Part shown: piece after piece, positions 1 through 10,830 of the stretch | Layout of the letters: the number at the start of each line of letters is the position of its first letter | How positions within the stretch are numbered: the stretch's first letter is position 1 | Assembly (NCBI GenBank): GCA_947359465.1 | Contig: OX375877.1 | Coordinates: forward strand, 59,350,885 to 59,414,884 | Length of the DNA: 64,000 nucleotides | Origin: Metellina segmentata | Lineage: Eukaryota; Arthropoda; Arachnida; Araneae; Tetragnathidae | Direction of reading: 5' to 3' | The notes under the pieces: model-generated | The model's input: only the letters and a program-made list of their open reading frames with translations | Told to the model about the DNA's origin: nothing | Databases searched by the model: none | Translations under genes and position numbers: made by a program

Positions 1-159
1 AATTGCCTGGCCAACCACTTACGTCGTTTGGGACTTGATAGAACCCCTAAATGTGTTCTGTGTAGAAGAAAGATGATTGACATGGACTGTCACCATCTCT
101 TAGAATGTTTGGCATTACCAATGGCATTATCACTTTCGAAGCAGCTAGTTTCTTGTTGA
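1..159 (+). pseudogene. Non-LTR retrotransposon ORF2, C-terminal end (truncated)
   Basis: Frame 1 is open from the window edge to a TGA at 157-159. The peptide has the pattern H-L-R-R-L-G-L, then C-V-L-C, then D-C-H-H-L-L-E-C, which is the zinc-knuckle-like end after the RNase H region of jockey-type non-LTR retrotransposon polyproteins. Only about 52 residues lie in the window, so the reverse transcriptase would be off the left edge. It sits in the last visible intron of the minus-strand dynein gene. Confidence 0.6.
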
Positions 160-338
160 TCTTTCTACCCACTCTTTTTTCCTACTTGTTCTATGCTCTA
201 ACTTCATTCATCTTTTTACTTTCTGCGTCACATAGTAACACATGGGTGTTAATAGATGTATTTGTCAAAGTTACTTGCTGTATAAAGAATCCTATTCACA
301 AACTATGTCATGACTTATCTAATTAAAGTAACCTTTAA

Positions 339-719
339 CCCTCTGAGGGGTTCACAAGCATAGTTCCACCATAGACTGCTTGCAGTTGTCCCTGCATGAC
401 TTCTTACCAATTTTGCCTCCTTGACCAACAGAATATTTCGAAAGGATTGTGTTCTGAGAAAAGGGAGCAATCTTTCCATAAGGGATTCTATTACGAAGTA
501 AATTACCAAGAGAATCTTACTAAAGGATTATATCCTAAGGAAAGGAGGAGGGAGATTAATATAGAATCTTTCTAAAGGATTCACTTTTTTTAGTAAAGGA
601 GCAGGGTTGAAAGAATCCATGGATTTTGTCATTCAATATATGTGATTTTTTAGTCTTTAAGTGTGTTGCAGGGTAAAAGAAATAACACACTACTCAGAAC
701 TCTCTTGAGGCTCAGAGGG
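339..719. mobile_element. piggyBac-like MITE with TTAA target duplication
   Basis: The ends are inverted: CCCTCTGAG at 339 and CTCAGAGGG ending at 719, each flanked by TTAA (335-338 and 720-723). This is the signature of piggyBac-superfamily elements. The 381-bp body has no credible ORF and contains loose repeats of an AAAGGATT motif. It is non-autonomous. The terminal inverted repeat is short (about 9 bp), so the assignment rests mainly on the TTAA pair. Confidence 0.6.
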
Positions 720-1152
720 TTAATAGTCACCAGAAGAGAAATGACTCCATCAGAGGCATTTTAAAATTACATACTGGGAAAATTTAGCATACAGCTTGGA
801 ATGTTTTCCTTCCATCATCTCCACTGCTTTTTTACTCACAAATCTGAAAAAGCAAACAATTTTGTTATCAATTACAAAAAAAAAAATAGTACACTTCAAA
901 GCAATATTCTGGACATTCTATACATTTGAAATCCATTTAATTAATTTTAAAATAACATTAATAAATCAATTGCTAAAAAGAGCGTTCAGTAAATGAAATT
1001 TTTTCCTGTACTTGATTCCCTTCAAACCAAATATCATAATCATGTGAAAAGATAGTGGAGTAGTATTTGACTTTTTTAAACCTGAGAAGAGGCCGAAGGT
1101 AGGAAGCACCTGACGGTTTTCAAGGAGCAAATGAAAATAATGTACGCTCATA
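720..1152. other. No gene seen
   Basis: AT-rich intronic sequence. I see no coding signal or repeat structure that I can name. Confidence 0.5.
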
Positions 1153-1726
1153 TACACTACCTTACAATAATGGACCGAACGCCAACGGATTTGCATAAAA
1201 TCTGACTACTTCTTTGTGGTGTTTATCGTGGTATGGCTTGGGACCTTTGCATATTATTCCTGGTAAATTGAACGCCGACGCCTACATGAACATTTTGGAC
1301 AGTTAGGTTCTTCCTACGCTCTGGCAGTTTTATGAAATGGACGAATGTTACTTCCAGGACGACAACGCTAGATGTCATGTTGCAGCCTCTATCAAGCAGT
1401 GGTATCAAGATATGGATGTATAACATTTTACCTGGTCTGCTCAGAGTCCCAACCAAAACCCCATAGAACATTTGTAGGACGAGTTAGAGCGACGCTTACA
1501 GACCAGGGAACCACGTCCGAAATCTACAGCTGAGCTGGCGACATTCTTGCAGCATGAATGGACACCAATACCCACAGATGTGTGTCAAAACCTTGTTGAA
1601 AGTATGCCCAGAAGGGTTGCTAGTGTAATTGCAGCACGTGGGGGGATCATCCTCTTATTAAAGCACGTATTATTTCCCTTATACCATCACATCTTGCTGT
1701 CAGGTCCATTATTCTAGGGTAGCGTA
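1153..1726 (+). mobile_element. Tc1-like transposon, internally deleted copy (catalytic half only)
   Basis: Inverted ends resembling TACACTACCCTACAATAATG are present at 1153 and, reversed, up to 1726. The plus strand encodes a broken Tc1 transposase C-terminal half: text equivalent to the second catalytic Asp region around 1350-1390 and the P-I-E-H-L-W type motif around 1455-1475, with stops and frameshifts. The N-terminal DNA-binding part is missing and the left TIR runs straight into the core. A second copy with the same architecture lies at 56070-56629 on the opposite strand. Confidence 0.75.
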
Positions 1727-2712
1727 TGTTGACGCCAATAAGAGGTGTATTACTCAGGTTATTCGGGACCAGCATTCGCAACCCAAAGGGAGGAGTACAG
1801 GATGGTCTATTCCTGAAAAGATGGTCAAATGAACTGTCCAAGAGTGAATTTCCCAGTGGATGAGCTGGGTGACGCAATGTGCGGTAGAAGAGCCGTATCA
1901 ACAACTGTAAACGCGTGACGCCAATAATGGTTCTTGGTAAATTACATACAGGCTTTCGATGGGGGATGTACGATAAGCTTTGAAAAAGATATCCAAATAA
2001 TCCAAACTAAAAGTTAATATGCTATAAAAAAGATAATCCAAACTATCGTACTCAAAAGAGAAACAAAAACCACGTATTGCACAATCCTGATGCTATTCCA
2101 AAAATGGAAGAAGCACAATAAAAAGATACTTATATTATAGAGTTAACGCTACCTAAAAGTTAATATGCTTTTAAAAAAGCAATACATTTTTATTAAACAT
2201 ATCCAGTAATCGACCGGCTTCACACTCACAGTAAATACGGATTTAGACAAACCGATTGCAGGCAATAGGAGGAAAGCAATAATAATTAAAAATTTCAATG
2301 TTCTAGATTAAATTTTAAATTTCGGGCTGGACTAAAAAATTCGGACTACCTGAGTGCCAAATTTCGTTATTGTAAGTGACATAGATTCGTCAGGACACAC
2401 CAAACAGACAATACACGAACTTCATTTTATAATAATCGAAACTCGCTGCTAAAAGTTAATCTAAGCACAGAGAGGAAAATGTTAATTTCCAGAAGCCAAT
2501 CTGAATTAAAGAGGTTGCAATTTGCTGCAGAATTAGATGGAAGTATGCACATATGTTATATAACAGCCAATTACGATTCCGCGTCGAAAAATATGTAAAA
2601 AAGCAGTCGTTTAAGAAGTCAGCATTCTGAGGGGTTAGAGGAGTTGTATGTGAGTGCTGATAAAAAATGTTAAGAATTTTCGTACAATTCGTTTTCAAGA
2701 CAGACGCGAGTC
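1727..2712. other. No gene seen; short segment between 12-bp direct repeats
   Basis: A 12-bp direct repeat TGACGCCAATAA occurs at 1730-1741 and 1916-1927 around a roughly 175-bp segment, which could be a small retroposed insertion with its target duplication. The rest is AT-rich and unassigned. Confidence 0.35.
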
Positions 2713-2957
2713 TATGGTTTCCAGAAGACAAATGGCAGATAGTGAGCGCTGGCGTTCTGTGGAACGTCTTGAAGAAGGGCAATCAATCACTGATGTAGCT
2801 CTTTTCTTTGGCGTTCATTCCGTCATTTCATGATTATGAAACAAGCCAAACAGTTGTTCGAAGACCTGTGCCTGCTTCCCAAAGGTTACGGACCCCGCAG
2901 AAGATCGATTTATAGGTGCTGTAGCAAAGCACTGATCATGCTTGGCTGTGCCAAAGG
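2713..2957 (+). pseudogene. Tc1-like transposase, N-terminal DNA-binding fragment
   Basis: From the ATG at 2713 the frame reads a helix-turn-helix start (E-R-W-R-S-V-E-R-L-E-E-G-Q-S, then D-V-A-L-F-F-G-V-H) typical of Tc1/mariner transposases. A stop follows at about 2830 and a shifted frame continues with V-V-R-R-P-V and an A-E-D-R-like segment. The catalytic domain is absent; at about 2958 the sequence changes to a Helitron helicase. Confidence 0.65.
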
Positions 2958-3440
2958 GCAATTATTTCCCCAAGAAATAAAGATGTCAATGTCATCAAAA
3001 AGCAAGTCTTGCGAAAATTGCCCGGTATTGTTCAAATTTACAAATTTGTCGACATTATGCGCAACACAGTTGAGGCCGTAAACTACACGACAGAGTTTTT
3101 GAACACATTGGAACCATCTGGAGTACTATCGCACATATTGGAGCACTGATTATGCTTCTCACAAATCTGAAGCCACCTTCACTCTGCAATGGCACGAGAC
3201 TCAAGAAACTCATGCCAAATATTATTGAAGCCACTTTTATCACTGGACATGCCGCAGGCGAAGACGTATTCATTCCTAGAATACCAATCATCCCTTCTGA
3301 TATCCCATTCCAAGTTTAAAAACTTCAGTTCCGGTTTCGTTTAAGTTTCGCTGTGAGTACAAGGCACAAGGACAATCGCTGCAAGTCGTAGGACGTGAAC
3401 TCATTAAGCCATGTTTCACCCACGGTCAACTGTATGTGGG
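2958..3440 (+). pseudogene. Helitron/PIF1-type helicase, C-terminal fragment
   Basis: Frameshifted but clear in three segments. The first, from about 2958, includes V-N-Y-T-T-E-F-L-N-T-L-E-P-S-G. The second, at about 3150-3310, includes L-C-N-G-T-R-L and F-I-P-R-I-P. The third, at 3358-3440, includes K-A-Q-G-Q-S-L and H-G-Q-L-Y-V. These are late motifs of the SF1 helicase of Helitron RepHel and PIF1-like proteins. At least two frameshifts make it non-functional. Short Helitron ends elsewhere in the window show that this superfamily has been active here. Confidence 0.75.
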
Positions 3441-4195
3441 GTGTTTGAGAGTGTTGGATACCTTTTTACTTTTTATAAATATATATGACTTAAATTTTTT
3501 GCACGATATGGTTATTTTCTTAAGTGTAGAGGTATACTCTTGGGGAAAAGTAATGAAGTACAAAATGCTCATTTTTAAAATTTGTTTTCCTCACACATGG
3601 GACAGACTTATTTCATTGAATTTAATTGTTTCTAAATCAACATTTAACCTTTGACAATATTGCTTATTTTAAAAATTCAGATAAGCAATAAAATAATTTA
3701 CTTTGTTCTCTAAAAAAATAAAAAAATTACCTTCAATTTTAGTCTATTAATTTATTTAATTAAAAATGACCTCAACATGTTTAGTTTTTTGATCTCCTTG
3801 TTATCTGAGTAATTTGGGGTTAAAAGATACTGGGTTGCCAAAACCAACACATTGCATTGTTTTGTTTAAAAAAAAGTACACATTTAAATTGTAAAATTTA
3901 AAAAATATAAGACTAATTTTTTCTATGGTTTTAGTAAAACAAACATGTTTTTTTTCTCCTCTTTCACCATTCACTTTTCTCCAACTGCCTTTTTCAAAAA
4001 CTTACTCTTAATTTTTAGAAAATAGAGAATTGTTTGGCATTGCAGTAAAATGTGTAAAAGAGGCATGTGTATAAATTGGATTTTAGAAATAATACACAAA
4101 TCAACACAAATTCTACAATTTTTTATAAAAAATTTCAACGAATTTGAAATCTGCAGAAAATTTAAATTGGTAATTTTTTATTAATGTCACACATA
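3441..4195. other. No gene seen
   Basis: AT-rich intronic sequence. Near 4130-4165 there is a short match to a repeat shared with 31.6 kb, 40.4 kb and 51.6 kb (a phrase like TTTCAACGAATTTGAAATCT). Confidence 0.4.
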
Positions 4196-4860
4196 CAAGA
4201 GCATCACAATGGGCTATTGACGAGATTCTGGGATCAATTCCCTATTTGAGAGATCCGAGGTAATTTTTAATTGACGTCGTACTACAACAACACAACGTGC
4301 GATTGACGAAGTTCTGGGATCAATCCCCTAAGGGAAGGATCCGAGGTAATTGGTAATTTTTTACTAACGTACTAGATCAACACAACGTGCTATTGACGAC
4401 CATCCGGGATCAATCCCCCCAAGGAAAATTTTCGAGGTAATTCGGTAATTTTTTATTAACGTACTCGAGCAACACAACGGGTTATTGACTACGGTCCATG
4501 ACCAATCCACATCGTGCTATTCACGATGGTAATGGTAATTTTTAGTTAACGTCGTACGAGAGCAACACAACGGGCTATTGACGACGGTCCGGGTTTGATA
4601 CCCTGAGGGAAAGATTCGAGGTAATTGGTAACTTTTTATTAACGTTGTACCAGAGCAACATAACGTACTATTGACCACCGTCCGGGATCAATCCCCAAAG
4701 GAAAATATCCGAGGAAATTGGGTAATTTTTAATTTATGTTCTCGAGCAACACGACAACCTATTAACTAGGATCGGAGTTAAATCCAACAAGGGAAAGATA
4801 CGGAGACAACATCGCGTCATTTTGAACTTCGGTCAAATGGTAAGATAACACTCGAGCTGA
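4196..4860 (-). repeat. SINE family A with about seven tandem tail units
   Basis: Seven copies of a roughly 91-bp unit start near 4198, 4289, 4375, 4466, 4559, 4653 and 4743. Each begins close to GAGCAACACAACGGGCTATT and ends with TAATTGGTAATTTTT. The unit is the 3' tail of SINE family A seen elsewhere in minus orientation. The last unit continues into SINE body sequence (about 4800-4860) before truncation. A SINE with a multiplied tail is unusual; slippage during reverse transcription or unequal exchange could explain it. Confidence 0.8.
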
Positions 4861-5095
4861 CATCCCAGTCTCCAAGAGATGTGTGACGTCACACGGATTG
4901 GATTTTTTCGCAATTCCAATTTCGCCGCATTTCACAATGACGAGGACATCAACGGGGTTTTCCGTGGTGTTGGTTTGCGAAGCAAACCAAATGGGAATTC
5001 GTAGCAAACACCGGTGGTTGGCAAACGTTCACAATGGACACGCCTTACCCCACAAAGTACAGCACGGGCAACGCCGTAATAGTGGCTAGTTAGAG
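4861..5095 (+). repeat. Dispersed repeat with TTTGCGAAGCAAA palindromes
   Basis: Shares blocks with 31765-32050: a TGACGTCAC start, a segment about cgcaattc, an internal perfect palindrome TTTGCGAAGCAAA, CCAAATGGGAATTC, and a terminal GTGGCTAGTT. The CTAGT end and palindromes would suit a non-autonomous Helitron, but no TC start was established. No coding content. Confidence 0.5.
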
Positions 5096-5164
5096 ATAAA
5101 AATATATGTTAAGCATGGAGAACCGTTCCGCCCAAGATGCATTGAGGAGTTAACAGATTGGGTT

Positions 5165-5989
5165 TTTTTCTCGTCAACACGTCAGCAGCAACACGCCAGA
5201 GGTAAGTTTCTGGCTGATAATTATGCACAGAAATCTTACTCTGTCGTCCACTGCAATCCTGTTAATATCCAGGAATAGCTCTGGGTCAGGATGCAGGTGC
5301 TCACTTTTTCCACACTTTACCGCGTAAAGCAAGATAATGTTGTCTGTAGTTGTCTCTCGGCAAATCGCATGTCATATTCGGGCAGTGACTGCTCAAGTCA
5401 TCAACGTACAAATTACTCTGGACAGTTGGTGGTAGTTTAATCAATATCTTGTTTAATTTAATGGAAAAAAGGGTTATACTTATGACGCTACCCCCCCCCC
5501 ACACACACACACACTCTTTTTGATTGAAAGACTCCGAAAGAGCTGATCCAATTTGGACCTGAAACTGTCTAGTGGATACAATTTTGAATAAATGCCTTCA
5601 GATGTCCTCGAAACCGAAATGAATGTGAATCATTGATGATTCGGTATCGAATGGTGCGATCATACGCATTCTTCATGTCAAAAACAATTGAGACCAGATG
5701 GTTTTGGCGTAAAAAGAAGGCACGGCCAGCTTTTGTTTTAAGAGACAGTATGTGGTAAACCCTGAAACCGTTTTGACATGGTGAAAGAGCCTGAATCGTT
5801 TGAAGAATGTAAATGAGACGAGCATTTGTAATCCTTTCAAAAAGCTTGCACATTTAACTTGTGAGTGTGATGCGGTTAAAAAGATGAATGGTGTTAAGAA
5901 GGGAGGGACGGGGAGATATAACATGAAATATATATATAGCTTATGGCGCCATCGCTTCTACTCCCTTTCCTTAAATCGACAGTTATAGG
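5165..5989 (-). pseudogene. Non-LTR reverse transcriptase domain (same element as 11.95-6.3 kb)
   Basis: Reading leftward, the minus strand encodes C-K-L-F-E-R-I, then S-P-C-Q-N-G-F-R, then I-V-F-D-M-K-N-A-Y-D (the first catalytic Asp block), then G-H-L-K-A-F-I-Q-N at 5853-5575. After a break come T-L-F-S-I-K-L-N and N-L-Y-V-D-D (active-site YVDD) at 5500-5390, and H-P-D-P-E-L-F-L near 5290-5260. Several frameshifts and stops separate the blocks. It is the continuation of the endonuclease and linker pieces further right on the same strand, cut off from them by a hAT MITE. The 3' UTR is replaced by other repeats. Confidence 0.8.
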
Positions 5990-5997
5990 CTACCTAG

Positions 5998-6288
5998 TAG
6001 GGATGCGACATCGATGTCAATGTTTTCAAAACATCGATATTTTTTTAAAAACATCGATATATTTAACATTGATGTATTGGAGTCGATGTTTTTGTAACAT
6101 CGATGTTTTTAAACATCAATTATTATCAACATCAATGTTTTAATTTTGAACATCGATGTTTTTAAACATCAATTATTATCAACATCGATGTTTTAATTTT
6201 GAACATCGATGTTTTTGGTGCGATGTATTATCAACATCGATGTTTTAATTTTGAACATCGATGTTTTGCTGTCGATGTAACATCCCTA
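5998..6288. mobile_element. hAT MITE (CATCGATG family) with 8-bp target duplication
   Basis: The ends are TAGGGATGCGACATCGATG and its inverse ATGTAACATCCCTA, flanked by the perfect 8-bp duplication CTACCTAG (5990-5997 and 6289-6296), as expected for hAT. The interior is almost entirely a short repeat of CATCGATGTTTT and its variants. It interrupts the non-LTR element between linker and RT. Confidence 0.85.
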
Positions 6289-6296
6289 CTACCTAG

Positions 6297-6613
6297 GGGC
6301 GAGAATGGAAAGTAAGACGATGGTATTCCATACGATGTTTGGTGGGTTGAAATGCTTTCGAATATGTGTTTGAATTGGAGGACTGCAGGAGGGAAAGCTA
6401 GTACAGTAACATTGGGTATGTGTAGACAGCCCTCGAGATACGTTAACCATTCTCTTCAACTAATTTCTTGTGTTCGGAATATAATCTTTACGAACTGGTT
6501 CCCATAACTGTTTGGAAAGAGTGGCGTGTGTTGTGCCTGAAACAGACGTCTTACAAATCTCTCTTTGGATTCGACTTCGCAATCGGTGAGCATTAGCTTT
6601 TGCTCGTTTGAAG
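6297..6613 (-). pseudogene. Non-LTR ORF2 linker between endonuclease and RT
   Basis: The minus strand at about 6610-6460 reads F-K-R-A-K-A-N-A-H-R-L-R-S-R-I, then L-S-K-Q-L-W-E-P-V-R-K. This resembles the arginine-rich region before RT in jockey-like ORF2 proteins (pattern R-A-x-A-R-R ... W-x-K-V-R-K). It lies between two hAT insertions and in the correct order for one retroelement on the minus strand. Confidence 0.6.
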
Positions 6614-7586
6614 TAGTGATGCGACATCGACAGCAAAACATCGATGTTCAAAATTAAAACATTGATGTTTTTAGGCATCAGTAAACCCCCCCCCCCATTT
6701 TTTAAGACTGGTTTAACAACCTCAAACATTAATGATCGCCAGCGGAGCGAGAGATTTAATTTGTCATTTACCATGTTTGTTCTTATTAATTTATGACTAA
6801 GACTTTTTTTTAACTGTCAAAACAAAGTCAAAAAAATAAATAAGAACAATTAAAAAATCTTTTATTTTCAATTTGAATAGTATGAAAGAAAATAATCTTT
6901 ACAACAATTTGACATTGGTACTACTAACTACAAGTATAGCTACATAACAATAATTATTGTAAGTTATTATTAATTACTTATCAACTTCTAGGAGAAAACA
7001 CAACAAAATTAATTTTTATTTACAGTAAATAAATAATATTGGGGCTTATAATTATTATCTGCCACAATGTTTGTTATTTACAGTTCGTAAAAAAAAGTTT
7101 GTTAACTTTCTCCACCTTCGACTTCTTTTTTCATTAAATTTCCCACCAGTTAGGGAAAAAACTCTTTCCGATGGGACAGATGTCGCCATCAGTGACAAAT
7201 ACTTAGTTACACTGTTATTTTTCTTACATTTTACTATGGTGCTATTCAAAAATAAAACATCGACAGCGCAAAAACATCGACAATGTTAAAGCATCGATGT
7301 TAAACAAACATCGATCCCAATAAATCGATGGTAAATACATCAATGTCTTTATTAAACATCGATGTTTTAAAGACATCGATGTTACATCCCAACTTTTCAG
7401 ACCCTTCATCCTTGGCCACTTTGGTCTAGAAGTATGTTCAATTTACTGATTATGAAAATTATGCTACTTGGTTATTTTTTTCATTTTTATAATGGTACTT
7501 TTTTTATTTAAAAATAAAACACCGGCAACATAAAAACATCGATGCTAAAAAAACATTGGCTCCAATACATTAATGTCGCATGCCTA
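6614..7586. mobile_element. hAT element with transposase remnant (CATCGATG family)
   Basis: Ends TAGTGATGCGACATCGAC (6614) and GTCGCATGCCTA (ending 7586), flanked by near-identical 8-bp copies GTTTGAAG and GTTTGAGA. CATCGATG-type subterminal repeats lie on both sides. The interior minus strand (7249-7055) encodes a hAT dimerisation-domain piece: Y-L-S-L-M-A-T-S-V-P-S-E-R-V-F-S, then N-E-K-R-S-R. This ties the CATCGATG MITEs at 5998 and 46909 to a ZBED-like hAT parent. Confidence 0.8.
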
Positions 7587-7594
7587 GTTTGAGA

Positions 7595-7885
7595 TTTTGA
7601 GCTACAGGCGGAAAATACCCCCACGCCTTCCTTAGGATCTTGAGGTCTGTAGTAGACAGTAGACCATGGTTTGCAATGTTTATGAAAGGGTGGGGATTTC
7701 TTTGTTATAGCCGTATCAGCAGCGTTAATTACATCATCGGTGACTTCATGTACCACCTCGTCTATGCAGTCTTTTACCATCTGCTCTGATATAATGGCCC
7801 GAGTTGTAAAATTAGGCCAGTCGACTGCCTCATAGATATATCGTGACGGGTGGCTAACTTGATCACTTCTACCGATATGCGTGTT
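7595..7885 (-). pseudogene. Non-LTR APE endonuclease C-terminus and start of linker
   Basis: The minus strand from 7939 reads F-I-G-S-D-L-F-N-S-D-H-F-P-I, with the SDH catalytic motif of apurinic-type retrotransposon endonucleases, then a stretch ending P-F-H-K-H-C-K-P-W at about 7680, matching the K-P-W-W region before RT. The SDH part is also the seed of the 204-bp tandem array immediately to the right. Confidence 0.75.
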
Positions 7886-9509
7886 GAATATCGGGAAATG
7901 ATCGCTGTTAAATAGGTCACTACCGATGAATTTGTGCAATGTGTATAGTAAGGGTAAGATAGATGGAGAGCAGGTAGCGAGGTCAATTGCCTGAAAAGTG
8001 CAAGATGGTTCGTGGAAGTAGGTAAACTCACAATTATTGAGCGGACAAAGCGATCTGTGATCAGCAGTCTAATCTGTTACCCACGATTCGAATATCGGGA
8101 AATGATCGCTGTTAAATAGGTCACTACCGATGAATTTGTGCAATGTGTATAGTAAGGGTAAGATAGATGGAGAGCAGGTAGCGAGGTCAATTGCCTGAAA
8201 AGTGCGAGATGGTTCGTGGAAGTAGGTAAACTCACAGTTATTGAGTGGACAAAGCGATCTGTGATCAGCAGTCTAATCTGTTACCCACGATTCGAATATC
8301 GGGAAATGATCGCTGTTAAATAGGTCACTACCGACGAATTTGTGCAATGTGTATAGTAAGGGTAAGATAGATGGAGAGCAGGTAGCGAGGTCAATTGCCT
8401 GAAAAGTGCGAGATGGTTCGTGGAAGTAGGTAAACTCACAGTTATTGAGCGGACAAAGCGATCTGTGATCAGCAGTCTAATCTGTTACCCACGATTCGAA
8501 TATCGGGAAATGATCGCTGTTAAATAGGTCACTACCGATGAATTTGTGCCATGTGTATAGTAAGGGTAAGATAGATGGAGAGCAGGTAGCGAGGTCAATT
8601 GCCTGAAAAGTGCGAGATGGTTCGTGGAAGTAGGTAAACTCACAGTTATTGAGCGGACAAAGCGATCTGTGATCAGCAGTCTAATCTGTTACCCACGATT
8701 CGAATATCGGGAAATGATCGCTGTTAAATAGGTCACTACCGACGAATTTGTGCAATGTGTATAGTAAGGGTAAAATAGACGGAGAGCAGGTAGCGAGGTC
8801 GATTGCCTGAAAAGTGCGAGATGGTTCGTGGAAGTAGGTAAACTCACAGTTATTGAGCGGACAAAGCGATCTGTGATCAGCAGTCTAATCTGTTACCCAC
8901 GATTCGAATATCGGGAAATGATCGCTGTTAAATAGGTCACTACCGACGAATTTGTGCAATGTGTATAGTAAGGGTAAAATAGACGGAGAGCAGGTAGCGA
9001 GGTCGATTGCCTGAAAAGTGCGAGATGGTTCGTGGAAGTAGGTAAACTCACAGTTATTGAGCGGACAAAGCGATCTGTGATCAGCAGTCTAATCTGTTAC
9101 CCACGATTCGAATATCGGGAAATGATCGCTGTTAAATAGGTCACTACCGACGAATTTGTGCAATGTGTATAGTAAGGGTAAAATAGGCGTAGAGCAGGTA
9201 GCGAGGTCGATTGCCTGAAAAGTACGAGATGGTTCGTGGAAGTAGGTAAACTCACAGTTATTGAGCGGACAAAGCGATCTGTGATCAGCAGTCTAATCTG
9301 TTACCCACGATTCGAATATCGGGAAATGATCGCTGTTAAATAGGTTACTACCGACGAATTTGTGCAATGTGTATAGTAAGGGTAAAATAGACGGAGAGCA
9401 GGTAGCGAGGTCGATTGCCTGAAAAGTGCGTGTAAGTAGGTAAACTCACAGTTATTGAGCAGACAAAGACAGCGATCTGTGATCAGCAGTCTAATCTGTT
9501 ACCCACGAT
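7886..9509 (-). repeat. 204-bp tandem array of endonuclease coding sequence, eight copies
   Basis: The phrase GAATATCGGGAAATGATCGC recurs every 204 bp (7886, 8090, 8294, 8498, 8702, 8906, 9110, 9314), with only a few substitutions between copies. The last copy has small indels. 204 is 68 codons, and on the minus strand every unit reads through the same frame: L-N-N-C-E-F-T-Y-F-H-E-P, then F-Q-A-I-D-L-A-T-C-S, then S-D-L-F-N-S-D-H-F-P-I, with one in-frame TAG per unit. The array is therefore built from the C-terminal APE endonuclease segment of the surrounding retroelement. Confidence 0.9.
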
Positions 9510-9669
9510 AATTTATATCCCAACTTCCCCCAAGCACTCTATTGGGCATCAAAAGCACAGATAATTACGAACGTCTCGACTAAATGGTCCATCAAGTTCT
9601 CAAGGCTCTGTTACTGGATGGAATGATTTGGTGGTAAATACCGAGTGCAAACGGCAAGCATACGTTGTA
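9510..9669 (-). pseudogene. Non-LTR APE endonuclease, middle segment
   Basis: The minus strand near 9560-9510 reads A-F-D-A-Q-stop-S-A-W-G, recognisable as the G-D-F-N-A-H-x-S-A-W-G block of APE-type endonucleases with substitutions and a stop. It joins the array on its left and is separated from the N-terminal block on its right by a mariner insertion. Confidence 0.6.
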
Positions 9670-10502
9670 CGGGGTGTCCTAAAAGTTCCCGTACTCCAAC
9701 TTTAAAAAAATTTATTGCCCGTGTTTTTTTTAATTATTGAATTTTATTGTCTGCTTATAGTCTTATCGACTCTTTAATTTTTATCGTTTGATTTTCTTCG
9801 CACTTAAGTTGTGCGATAATAAAGTTCCATGTCATTTTGTTGCTCATTGTAATATGAATTTACCACGCATTCAGAGAATAGCCCTGTTTGAGGCTTATTT
9901 TGAATGTAAATCATATGAAAGATTAAAGAATTTTGGCGACATAAATATCCAAATGATACAATACCGAGTAAAGATACGCTATATCAACTTATTCAACACA
10001 ATTTTTTGAATTATTAGAAGGGAATGAACGAGACTCTTGGTTCCAACAAGACGTTGAAACTTGCCATACAAGTTATGAAAATATGGACAAGTTTCCAGAT
10101 TTTTTTTTGCGATCGACTCGTCGCAAGAAACCTTTGGCCACCTCGTTCCCTGATCTGCGCATCCCTGACTTTTCTTCTGTGGGGATATTTAAAGAACAAA
10201 GTTTATGAAGATAATCACTAAACAGTAGGTCATTTGAACATTGCCTTTACTCAAAGGATACAAGAAGTCACTCCCAGCATCTTGAAACGCGTTTCTAAAA
10301 ATATGCGCAAACGACTTCAGCTTTGCCTTCAAGAGAAGGGCGGAAATTTTAAACATTTATTGTAAATGTAAGTCCACATTTTTTTACTACGTTAGGTTAA
10401 AAGTGCTTTTTACCACAAGCACAAAAATAATTGTTTTAAAGTTTGTTGATTTTGTATAATAAATTCACGAATCATCAGTACGGGAACTTTTAGGACACCC
10501 TG
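9670..10502 (+). mobile_element. mariner-like element, internally deleted, TA target site
   Basis: Terminal inverted repeats of about 28 bp: the left begins GGGGTGTCCTAAAAGTTCCC and the right is its inverse ending AGGACACCCTG, with TA on both sides (9668-9669, 10503-10504). The 833-bp body keeps a transposase start (about 9854, N-L-P-R-I-Q-R-I) and a C-terminal stretch (about 10120-10360: W-P-P-R-S, F-L-L-W-G-Y-L-K-N-K-V-Y, then R-M-R-K-like), but the central catalytic region is gone and the frame is broken. It is inserted in the retroelement endonuclease. Confidence 0.85.
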
Positions 10503-10504
10503 TA

Positions 10505-10830
10505 CTTGTACTCTTATAGCAACTTCTTGTAAAGAGGTGTTTAGCGAGAGAGCTAGAGAGAGGGGAAGAGAGCATTACCTACCGATGCTCTTCCGTCATT
10601 ATTGCCATATCTCCTAATACAAGCATAACTACGGATCGTTGTCCGGTCACACAACCTTAAGTATGTCTCCTGAAGTGCGACACAGGCGGGATGGTACTCT
10701 GCAGTCAGGGTTCATCTAACTTATTTCGAAAGCACCGACAGTTCCAAGATACGAATGATTCTATTACTAATTGAAAGGAGGGGCATACTTTATTCTGCCC
10801 TGTAGGCGCCTTTATGTCATAATATTCGTC
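10505..10830 (-). pseudogene. Non-LTR APE endonuclease, N-terminal segment
   Basis: The minus strand at about 10757-10706 reads V-S-W-N-C-R-C-F-R-N-K-L-D-E, the first APE endonuclease block (W-N-C-R-G-L-R-N-K). After a frameshift, blocks like Y-H-P-A-C-V-A-L-Q-E-T-Y, R-S-Y-A-C-I-R-R and T-S-L-Q-E-V-A-I-R-V follow down to the mariner insertion. The catalytic Glu of the L-Q-E-T block can still be seen in one frame. Confidence 0.7.

Noticed and set aside
7886..9509. A CRISPR-like array
   Set aside because: The 204-bp units are contiguous with no spacers, and the sequence codes for a retrotransposon endonuclease segment in a eukaryotic intron.
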